Positions 45,117-52,136 of a DNA stretch of 64,000 nucleotides are shown here, in pieces. The stretch covers positions 232,980-296,979 of the forward strand of contig DGIS01000013.1 of NCBI GenBank assembly GCA_002386525.1. The letters are read 5' to 3'. The notes below the pieces were generated by a model. That model was given only the letters and a program-made list of their open reading frames with translations. It was not told the DNA's origin and did not search any database. This DNA is from Sphingobacterium sp. UBA4616 (GTDB lineage Bacteria > Bacteroidota > Bacteroidia > Sphingobacteriales > Sphingobacteriaceae). The stretch's first letter is position 1. Every line of letters begins with the position of its first letter. The position numbers and the translations under genes are program-made.

Positions 45117-45758
45117 ATGGAAGTGAAAAAAGCCGAATTCGTGTGTAGTAACACGAGAGTTGACAAATTACCAGCACCAACTTTGCCGGAGTATGCTTTT
45201 ATCGGACGTTCGAATGTCGGTAAATCATCATTGATTAATGCGATGACCAACAAAAAAGGACTTGCCAAAACCTCTCAAAAGCCAGGTAAGACCCAGTTGA
45301 TCAATCATTTTATCATCGACGACACGTGGTATCTGGTGGATTTGCCAGGATATGGTTTTGCCAAAGCCTCAAAGACAAGTCGTAATGAATGGGAAAAGTT
45401 CATCCGCAGATACCTTACTCACCGGGATAATTTGCAATGCGTTTTCGTGTTGGTGGATAGCCGGCTTGAACCACAAAAGATCGACCTGGATTTCTGCTAT
45501 TGGCTCGGAGAATGCGGGTTGCCTTTTATGTTGGTTTTTACAAAAGCCGACAAGCAATCGGCTGTCAAATCTGATGCTAATGTTGCGAAGTTTAAAAAAT
45601 CATTGCTACAATGGTTTGAAGAGGTACCACAGATTTTCCTTACCTCGGCGGAAAAGAAAATGGGGCATGAGCCTATTTTGGATACTATTGCTGAAGTTAA
45701 CAGCCGATTTGTTCGCCCTGAGCTGGATGGAAACGAACAGTTTCAGCCTAGATTTTAA
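45117..45758 (+). CDS. engB: Ribosome biogenesis GTPase EngB (YsxC/YihA)
   Basis: A 213-residue GTPase needed for large-subunit ribosome assembly. G1 is GRSNVGKSSL (near 38), G2 the Thr after SQKPGKTQLIN, G3 DLPGYGFAK, G4 TKAD and G5 TSAEK. The switch region PGKTQ is diagnostic of EngB. I start at 45117 (MEVKKAEFVCS) as in homologues; the upstream extension to 45039 would begin before the promoter. A prenyltransferase gene starts 6 bases after the stop. Confidence 0.95.
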   Translation: MEVKKAEFVCSNTRVDKLPAPTLPEYAFIGRSNVGKSSLINAMTNKKGLAKTSQKPGKTQLINHFIIDDTWYLVDLPGYGFAKASKTSRNEWEKFIRRYLTHRDNLQCVFVLVDSRLEPQKIDLDFCYWLGECGLPFMLVFTKADKQSAVKSDANVAKFKKSLLQWFEEVPQIFLTSAEKKMGHEPILDTIAEVNSRFVRPELDGNEQFQPRF

Positions 45759-45764
45759 GTTCGG

Positions 45765-46619
45765 ATGAAAAAATATTTGTCTTTAGTTTTATTTGCCCAC
45801 AGTGTATTCGCATTGCCATTTGCCTTTATAGGTTTTTTTTTAGCTCTGCATACAACGGAGTATGCTTTTTCGTGGAAATTATTAGTGCTGATGCTTGTAT
45901 GCATGGTAACGGCTCGTAATGCCGCTATGGCATTCAATCGCTATCTGGATAGAGGTATTGATGCGATAAATCCGAGGACAGCCATGCGTGATATTCCTGC
46001 AGGAAAGATTTCAGCGAGTAATGCATTGGTTTTTACGATTGTAAATAGCCTCATTTTTATAGGCGCGACGTATTTTATCAATTCTCTTTGTTTTATGCTG
46101 TCGCCGGTAGCACTTTTTGTGGTACTTTTCTATTCTTATACGAAGCGTATAACACCCTTATGTCACCTTGTTTTGGGGGCTGGACTGGGATTGGCGCCAA
46201 TAGGCGCCTATATGGTGATTACCGGGCAGTTTGCAACAGTACCCGTGCTCTACGGCTTTGCAGTGCTGACCTGGGTGAGTGGATTTGATATTATATATGC
46301 TTTGCAGGATGAAGCGTTTGATCGGGAAAATCAGCTCAATTCTATACCGGTTTGGTTAGGGACGAAAGGTGCCATGCGCGTTTCTGAATGCCTGCACGTA
46401 TTGTCCTTTATCTTTATCTTAATACCGGCATTTTTGATGCCCGTAGGCTGGATTTATTATTTAGGGGTGATCTTTTACGCCGCACTGATCATCTACCAGC
46501 ATACCTTGTTTTCTTCAACAGATTTAAGCCGGGTCAACCGTGATTTTATGACCACTAACGGCTATGCCTCGGTACTCTTTGCTCTGTTTTACCTCTTGGA
46601 TATTTGGCTGATTAAATAA
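45765..46619 (+). CDS. UbiA-family prenyltransferase
   Basis: A 284-residue membrane prenyltransferase with about eight helices. The first Asp-rich motif is in NRYLDRGIDAINPRT (near residue 55-70) and the second in DIIYALQDEAFDRE (near 173-185); both bind the Mg-polyprenyl diphosphate. It is of the type annotated as 4-hydroxybenzoate prenyltransferase; in menaquinone-using Bacteroidota it more likely serves the futalosine pathway (MqnP-like), which is an inference. It follows engB by 6 bases, so they are probably co-transcribed, and ends in a strong terminator. Confidence 0.85.
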   Translation: MKKYLSLVLFAHSVFALPFAFIGFFLALHTTEYAFSWKLLVLMLVCMVTARNAAMAFNRYLDRGIDAINPRTAMRDIPAGKISASNALVFTIVNSLIFIGATYFINSLCFMLSPVALFVVLFYSYTKRITPLCHLVLGAGLGLAPIGAYMVITGQFATVPVLYGFAVLTWVSGFDIIYALQDEAFDRENQLNSIPVWLGTKGAMRVSECLHVLSFIFILIPAFLMPVGWIYYLGVIFYAALIIYQHTLFSSTDLSRVNRDFMTTNGYASVLFALFYLLDIWLIK

Positions 46620-46636
46620 ACGTTTTAGCATAAAAT

Positions 46637-46670
46637 AAGAAAGGCTTTAGGATTTCCTAAAGCCTTTCTT
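46637..46670 (+). terminator. Terminator after the prenyltransferase gene
   Basis: A perfect 15-bp stem (46637-46651 and 46656-46670) has a 4-nt loop, and its T tract merges into the promoter box of the next gene. Confidence 0.92.
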
Positions 46671-46677
46671 ATTTTTG
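46670..46677 (+). promoter_or_regulatory. -7 box overlapping the terminator T tract
   Basis: TATTTTTG matches TAnnTTTG and reuses the Ts that end the preceding terminator. The ATG of the GLPGLI/PNGase F gene is 22 nt downstream. Confidence 0.5.
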
Positions 46678-46699
46678 CATCTAAACCCATATAGATGAA

Positions 46700-48376
46700 A
46701 TGAAGAAAAATTTCCTTTTTGCCGCTATTTTAGGTGTATCATTAACCTCTCGGGCACAAAAGCTGCCGGCCTACGTAATTCAATATAACCAAAGTTTCAA
46801 TGGAAATGCAGCTGCTAATCAGAATGCCATTCTGGTTTATGCAAACGAGAAAGAGACGTTTGTAAGTTCAGAGAAAGAAATGAAGGGACAGTTGGCGGCA
46901 CCCTACGAACGTGTTTTAGTGCGGCGTGATGCGGGCAATTCCCTACTTAAAATTGCTAAACTCAAAGACGGATCAATCATCCTGACAAAAGATGCTCTTG
47001 CACTTGGAAAGCAGCAGTTTAATGCAACCAACGAGACTAAAACAATCTTAGGCTACCCCTGTAAAAAAGTGGAAACGAGTATCAACTCTAATAAAATAGA
47101 AGTTTGGTATACCGACAAATTGGGAATAAAGGCTGCGCCTACGGAACTGGGTCAGGATCTTGGTTTGGTACTTGAAGTGATCCGCAACGGGAACACGCGC
47201 ACCTTTGCAACCAAGGTAGAAAAGGTAAAGGCTCTTCCTGAGCAACTGAGGTTAACAGGAAATGAGCAACTTTATGATGAGCTCACCTATAAGGATCTCA
47301 TCTGGAAGAATCGTTTTGTTCAAATACCGATTTTTAGAAAGGAACGCGTACGTTTCGCTGATGATGTCAGGTCAGATTCTATCTTGCGTTTTGCTCATGG
47401 GACAGTTATTGTTAAAAAAGTGAAAATTCCAAAAATAAAGAGCGGTGACAATGTATTTGTACAGTTGGTGGAACAATCCAAAGGTGACGCTTACGATCGC
47501 ACCGGGTCAGTTTTTATTATCCCGACCAATAAGGCGCAGCACTTTTTGGATGGGATGAAAAATGGCATGGGCACACTGCCGAAGTATGAGAATGGAAATG
47601 GTAAGACCTATCAAGGTGTTGTGAAAACACCTTCCTTTGAACCTATTGTGGAATTGATGCGTTTCTTTACACCCTTTGGTGTTAAGCAATTTAACTACCT
47701 TCAGTTAAAGGATAAAGTTTGGCAGGACTCGGTGCTGTACCGTCAAGATGTTTCTGAATTAGCAGGCATGCTGAGCGGACAGGAGGTTTATGTGGGTACC
47801 TTTATTGGTAATTTTGATAAAGAGGGTCATGAAGTGAGTGTTGAGTTGACGATACATCCCGGCTTCGATGCCGCCTCACAGGGCAATCTGAAAAAGGCGA
47901 TGTCTTTATTTACGACGACCAATGTCATGGAAATGGGGGGGCAGGAGTATGGATCTATGTTTGACAAGGAGAAGGGTTTGAAAGTATCTTTTCATTTGGA
48001 CCAAGACGCTAAAAATGTGCAATTACGTTACATTACCACAGGGCATGGCGGCTGGGGTAAAGGTGATGAATTTGTGCCTAAGGAAAACCGTATTTTCCTC
48101 AACGATTCATTACTCTTCAAATATACACCTTGGCGCAGCGACTGCGGGTCTTATCGGTTGTTTAATCCAGCTTCAGGCAATTTCGCTACCGGTTTGTCGT
48201 CCTCTGATCTGAGCCGTTCCAATTGGTGTCCTGGTACTGTCACACCGCCCATCTACATCGACTTGGGTGATTTAAAAGCTGGTGACTATACGATGCAGGT
48301 ACAGATTCCACAAGGAGCTCCTGAAGGAACAAGTTTTAGCAGCTGGAATGTAACGGGTACCTTGCTATTCGATTAA
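46700..48376 (+). CDS. Exported GLPGLI-PNGase F-like fusion protein
   Basis: A 558-residue secreted protein with a signal peptide ending near SRAQ. Residues ~20-190 match the GLPGLI family (TKTILGYPCKKV, VWYTDKLG, LGLVLEV). Residues ~235-558 resemble the two jelly-roll domains of peptide-N-glycosidase F: a GDAYDR segment (D266) aligns with the catalytic Asp region, TGHGGWGKGDEF (E457) with the catalytic Glu region, and SRSNWCPGTVTPPIYID with RAGWCPGM. PNGase F removes N-glycans from glycoproteins. By eye the third acidic residue (E118 in PNGase F) is not kept. Probable periplasmic or surface deglycosylase; the GLPGLI part has no known function. Confidence 0.75.
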   Translation: MKKNFLFAAILGVSLTSRAQKLPAYVIQYNQSFNGNAAANQNAILVYANEKETFVSSEKEMKGQLAAPYERVLVRRDAGNSLLKIAKLKDGSIILTKDALALGKQQFNATNETKTILGYPCKKVETSINSNKIEVWYTDKLGIKAAPTELGQDLGLVLEVIRNGNTRTFATKVEKVKALPEQLRLTGNEQLYDELTYKDLIWKNRFVQIPIFRKERVRFADDVRSDSILRFAHGTVIVKKVKIPKIKSGDNVFVQLVEQSKGDAYDRTGSVFIIPTNKAQHFLDGMKNGMGTLPKYENGNGKTYQGVVKTPSFEPIVELMRFFTPFGVKQFNYLQLKDKVWQDSVLYRQDVSELAGMLSGQEVYVGTFIGNFDKEGHEVSVELTIHPGFDAASQGNLKKAMSLFTTTNVMEMGGQEYGSMFDKEKGLKVSFHLDQDAKNVQLRYITTGHGGWGKGDEFVPKENRIFLNDSLLFKYTPWRSDCGSYRLFNPASGNFATGLSSSDLSRSNWCPGTVTPPIYIDLGDLKAGDYTMQVQIPQGAPEGTSFSSWNVTGTLLFD

Positions 48377-48386
48377 TCATTTTTTC

Positions 48387-48428
48387 ATCGCTGTCATGTG
48401 CAACCGTATGATGATACATGACAGCGAT
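48387..48428. other. Long hairpin between convergent genes
   Basis: A perfect 13-bp inverted repeat (48387-48399 and 48416-48428) lies between the PNGase F-like gene and the Lrp gene. The T tracts are poor on both strands, so it may be a non-canonical terminator. Confidence 0.6.
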
Positions 48429-48452
48429 ATTGCCTCATTTTTATTACGTGCG

Positions 48453-48911
48453 TTAAAGAGGATAAGCGGTCTCGCTTTTAGTTTCCGATAATACAAAGTA
48501 GGTCTGTACGGTGTTCACTTGAGGTAATACGGCCAGACGATGTCGCAAAAAAATATGATAGGCATCCATATCTTTGGTGGCAATACGCAACATAAAGTCG
48601 TAAGAACCCGCCATTTGGTAGCATTCCATCACCTCGGGAAATTTAGCTACTTCTTTTTCGAATTCATTCAACACTTCAAATGTATGTGCTTTAAGAAAAA
48701 CCTGAGAAAATGAAATCAGCCCAATACCTATCTTATGACGGTCTAAAATAGCCACCGTTTTCTTAATATAGCCTAAACGCTTGAGCTTTCGAACGCGTTC
48801 GTGAACGGCTGCAATAGATTTATTGAGTTCAAAAGATAGCGCTTTGTTGCTCAGTGATGCATCCTGCTGTAGGAGACGTAATAATTTTACATCGATTTCA
48901 TCTAATTCCAT
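48453..48911 (-). CDS. Lrp/AsnC-family transcriptional regulator
   Basis: A 152-residue regulator. The N-terminal winged helix (LDEIDVKLLRLLQQDASLSNKALS, then AAVHERVRKLKRLGYIKKTVAILD) is followed by the ligand-binding RAM domain (FPEVMECYQMAGSYDFMLRI). I use the ATG at 48911 (MELDEIDVKL), which matches family starts; the longer reading to 48947 adds 12 atypical residues. It is divergent from a cysteine-synthase-like gene 159 bases away, so amino-acid-responsive control of that gene is likely. Confidence 0.93.
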   Translation of the reverse strand: MELDEIDVKLLRLLQQDASLSNKALSFELNKSIAAVHERVRKLKRLGYIKKTVAILDRHKIGIGLISFSQVFLKAHTFEVLNEFEKEVAKFPEVMECYQMAGSYDFMLRIATKDMDAYHIFLRHRLAVLPQVNTVQTYFVLSETKSETAYPL

Positions 48912-49070
48912 AATCTGAATATTTTCGGTACTGCTGTAAAAATACACTATTGTTCTGTATTATTTACTGTTTTTAATGTTGTTTTACTTAATTTTTATCG
49001 AAATTAAAGTTATATATTGAATATTATCTTGTCAATAGTCAATTTTGCAACAGAATAATCATTTATTAAA

Positions 49071-50138
49071 ATGGCTGAACAGGAATTATTAAGCGCGTGT
49101 TTGTCGCCTACATTGGACAAGAGATTCAAACATCTGTGGAGATTGGTAGGAAATACGCCTATGCTGGAATTGCAGTATACTTATCGAGGTAAACCAGGGC
49201 GAATTTTCGTAAAATGTGAGAATTACAATCTAACGGGCAGCATAAAGGATAGGATGGCGCTGTATATTTTGTATAAAGCGTATATGAATTGTCAGATCCG
49301 CCCCAGTGATGTGGTGATTGAAGCGACAAGTGGGAACACCGGGATTGCGTTTTCAGCAATCGGTAAAGCTCTTGGTCATCAAGTAAAGATTATTATGCCA
49401 AACTGGCTGAGCAAGGAGCGTACTGATATTATCCGCAGTATGGGAGCCGATATTCAACTGATAAGCAAAGAAGAAGGCGGCTTTTTGGGTAGTATCCGTT
49501 TAAGTGAGGAACTTGCTTCAAAAGGTGGAGTTTTTCTGCCAAGACAATTCGAAAATCAATATAATGCTGAGGCGCATGAGAAAACCACAGGCTACGAGAT
49601 TGTGAAGCAGTTAGAAGAGCAAGGCTTGGTGGCGGATGCTTTCGTTGCTGGTGTCGGTACGGGTGGTACGGTCATGGGGGTAGGCCGAAGCTTAAGAAAG
49701 GTCAATCCAAATGTCCGCATTCATCCATTGGAACCTGCAGAAAGTCCGACATTAACCACAGGGCATAAGGTGGGATCGCATCGTATCCAAGGAATTTCCG
49801 ATGAGTTTATTCCAGCGATTGTGGATTTAAATGAACTTGATGCTGTTGTTTGTGCCAATGATGGCGATGCCATTATCATGGCACAGAAGTTATCGCGGCA
49901 ATTGGGACTGGCTGTTGGAATCTCTTCAGGTGCAAATGTTATCGGAGCGATTAAATTACGGCGTGAACTGGGCGATGACGCGGTTGTAGTGACCCTGCTA
50001 TGTGATGACAATAAAAAATACCTAAGTACTGATTTAGTGAAAGAGGAGCCTGTAAAAGAAGGATACCTTTCTACGGACATAGATTTTTCAGGTTTTCAAC
50101 CTATTTGCAGATTGCCAAACCCGGTATTTGGTGCTTAA
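49071..50138 (+). CDS. Cysteine synthase-like PLP enzyme (CysM/CysK family)
   Basis: A 355-residue fold-type II PLP enzyme. The PLP lysine is in [11 protein letters not shown] near residue 58, the substrate loop is [12 protein letters not shown] near 85, and the phosphate-binding loop is [15 protein letters not shown] near 196. SSGAN follows near 285. It is about 40-50 residues longer than CysK, ending in a Lys/Glu-rich tail with YLSTD occurring twice. Likely reaction: O-acetylserine plus sulfide, or a related beta-replacement. The divergent Lrp regulator suggests amino-acid control. The tail leaves the exact substrate open. Confidence 0.82.
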   Translation: MAEQELLSACLSPTLDKRFKHLWRLVGNTPMLELQYTYRGKPGRIFVKCENYNLTGSIKDRMALYILYKAYMNCQIRPSDVVIEATSGNTGIAFSAIGKALGHQVKIIMPNWLSKERTDIIRSMGADIQLISKEEGGFLGSIRLSEELASKGGVFLPRQFENQYNAEAHEKTTGYEIVKQLEEQGLVADAFVAGVGTGGTVMGVGRSLRKVNPNVRIHPLEPAESPTLTTGHKVGSHRIQGISDEFIPAIVDLNELDAVVCANDGDAIIMAQKLSRQLGLAVGISSGANVIGAIKLRRELGDDAVVVTLLCDDNKKYLSTDLVKEEPVKEGYLSTDIDFSGFQPICRLPNPVFGA

Positions 50139-50168
50139 AAAAAGATTTAGTTTCATATGTTTATAGTT

Positions 50169-50198
50169 AACTCGGGGAGTCTCTAGCTCCTCGGGTTT
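50169..50198 (+). terminator. Terminator after the cysteine synthase-like gene
   Basis: CTCGGGGAG (50171-50179) pairs with CTCCTCGGG (50187-50195), with two G-U pairs and a short T run. Confidence 0.6.
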
Positions 50199-50239
50199 CA
50201 TTGTTGAAAAACCAATTTAATACCTAAGAATAATACAAC

Positions 50240-51919
50240 ATGAAAGTCAATTTCAAACTATTTATCCTCTTGTTGTTACTGATTGCGCCGCTTGGTATGT
50301 TTGCCCAGTCTGACACAACAAATTCGATGGAAGGAATCGAATTTACGGACGGCAGCATAAGTCCCGACTCCTTATCTTTTGAAGAATCGCCGGATACTGC
50401 TTCGGTCAAGGCTGATGTAAATCAGCCGACCACAGTGGCCGCTGCAGCGGCGACCAAGCCTGCAGCCGAAGGCAAAAAGTCGTTGTGGAGTATTTTCATA
50501 GCGGGACTAGTAGGCGGTTTTGCGGCGTTATTGATGCCGTGTATTTTTCCGATGCTGCCTTTGACGGTGAGTTACTTTACCAAACAGTCGGGAAGTCGTG
50601 CAAATGGCATCAGTAAAGCCCTATTATATGGATTGTTTATTATAGTGATCTATGTGGCTTTGGGGATGCTCATCACGATCTCATTCGGCTCAGATGCCCT
50701 CAATGCGCTTTCGACCGACGGTATCTTCAATTTCATCTTCTTTTTGTTATTGGTCGGGTTTGCGGCTTCTTTTTTTGGCGCATTTGAAATTACATTACCA
50801 AGTTCGTTTGTCAATAAAATGGATGCAAAATCAGATAAAGGTGGTTTAGTGGGCTTATTCTTTATGGCTTTCAGCTTATCACTGGTCTCATTTTCTTGTA
50901 CAGGACCGATTATAGGCACACTGCTGGTGGAGGCAGCCTCGAAAGGCGAAAGGCTAGGGCCAGCGATCGGTATGCTGGGATTCTCTATTGCCTTGGCGAT
51001 TCCGTTTGGTTTGTTCGCCATGTTTCCTTCTATGCTTAAATCTTTACCTAAATCGGGTGGGTGGTTGAACAGTGTAAAAGTGGTACTTGGGTTTTTGGAA
51101 CTCGCTTTAGCGTTGAAATTTTTATCCAATGTCGATTTAGCTTACCACTGGAATTGGTTGGATAGAGAGGTGTTTCTGTCGCTTTGGATTGCTATCTTTA
51201 CGCTAATGGGCTTATATTTAATTGGTAAGATCAAATTCTCCCATGACAGTGATTTGAAATTCCTATCGGTTCCCCGGACTATTTTGGCTATTGTTGTATT
51301 TTCTTTTGTGGTGTATATGGTTCCAGGTTTGTGGGGTGCGCCTTTAAAATCGATTTCTGCTTTTTTACCACCATCGGCAACACAAGACTTTGATTTATCT
51401 TCGGGTGTAAGTACCGGGACTGCGCATTCGGACGGGAAAATTAAAAAATATGCTGAAATCTTTCATGAAAGGGGTACCCCGAAAGGATTTGATCCGTATT
51501 ACGATTATGAACAGGCATTAGCGACGGCTAAAAAATTAAATAAGCCGGTATTAATTGATTTTACGGGTTGGAACTGTGTTAATTGTCGTAAAATGGAAGC
51601 GAATGTTTGGACGGACAAAGCGGTAGCCAAATTGTTGAAGGAAGAGTTTGTTATGGCCGAACTTTTCGTTGACGATAAAACAGCATTGGCTGCAAACGAA
51701 CAATTTGTTTCGAAATACAGTGGTAAAAAGATTAATACAATCGGTAAGAAGAACAGCGATTTTCAAGCAGCTACATTCGATAGTAATTCGCAACCGCTGT
51801 ATGTAATTGTCGATCCAACGGGCAAAAAACTGGTGCCTCAAAGTGGAGCCAACTATAATGTAGCGGAGTATAAAGCTTTCCTTCAAAGTGGTTTAGATGC
51901 CTTTAAACAAAAAAACTAA
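50240..51919 (+). CDS. DsbD-like thiol:disulfide interchange protein
   Basis: A 559-residue protein: signal peptide (1-22), Ala-rich linker, eight-helix DsbD/CcdA-type membrane domain (about 85-370) and a C-terminal thioredoxin-like domain (about 410-555). The electron-relay cysteines are C101 (MPCIFPM) and C220 (FSCTGP), and the thioredoxin site is C446-V-N-C449. It carries reducing power from the cytoplasm to the periplasm for disulfide isomerases or cytochrome c maturation. The N-terminal DsbD alpha domain is replaced by a short linker, as in many Bacteroidota. Confidence 0.92.
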   Translation: MKVNFKLFILLLLLIAPLGMFAQSDTTNSMEGIEFTDGSISPDSLSFEESPDTASVKADVNQPTTVAAAAATKPAAEGKKSLWSIFIAGLVGGFAALLMPCIFPMLPLTVSYFTKQSGSRANGISKALLYGLFIIVIYVALGMLITISFGSDALNALSTDGIFNFIFFLLLVGFAASFFGAFEITLPSSFVNKMDAKSDKGGLVGLFFMAFSLSLVSFSCTGPIIGTLLVEAASKGERLGPAIGMLGFSIALAIPFGLFAMFPSMLKSLPKSGGWLNSVKVVLGFLELALALKFLSNVDLAYHWNWLDREVFLSLWIAIFTLMGLYLIGKIKFSHDSDLKFLSVPRTILAIVVFSFVVYMVPGLWGAPLKSISAFLPPSATQDFDLSSGVSTGTAHSDGKIKKYAEIFHERGTPKGFDPYYDYEQALATAKKLNKPVLIDFTGWNCVNCRKMEANVWTDKAVAKLLKEEFVMAELFVDDKTALAANEQFVSKYSGKKINTIGKKNSDFQAATFDSNSQPLYVIVDPTGKKLVPQSGANYNVAEYKAFLQSGLDAFKQKN

Positions 51920-51940
51920 CCCTCCTCATATTCTAATTTT

Positions 51941-51975
51941 ATCCTCCTTGTTGTCATAGGCAAGGGGGATTTTTT
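51941..51975 (+). terminator. Terminator of the DsbD-like gene
   Basis: ATCCTCCTTG (51941-51950) pairs with CAAGGGGGAT (51961-51970), with one G-U pair, followed by five Ts. Confidence 0.85.
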
Positions 51976-52074
51976 GTTGTTAATATTGACTAAAAAGTGG
52001 CTGGTTAGGGGCTATTCGAATGTGAAAAATGGGGCGGTTCTGCTGGGTTGCGGTGATGTAAGCTTTGGTCAAAA

Positions 52075-52112
52075 AAAGAATCCTTGTCCATTTGCATGGA
52101 CAAGGATTCTTT
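52075..52112 (-). terminator. Terminator of the DUF5686 gene
   Basis: A perfect 16-bp stem (52075-52090 and 52097-52112), extendable by one T-A pair. On the minus strand it is followed by seven Ts. Confidence 0.95.
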
Positions 52113-52136
52113 GTATACGATAGATTATGGAAACTA

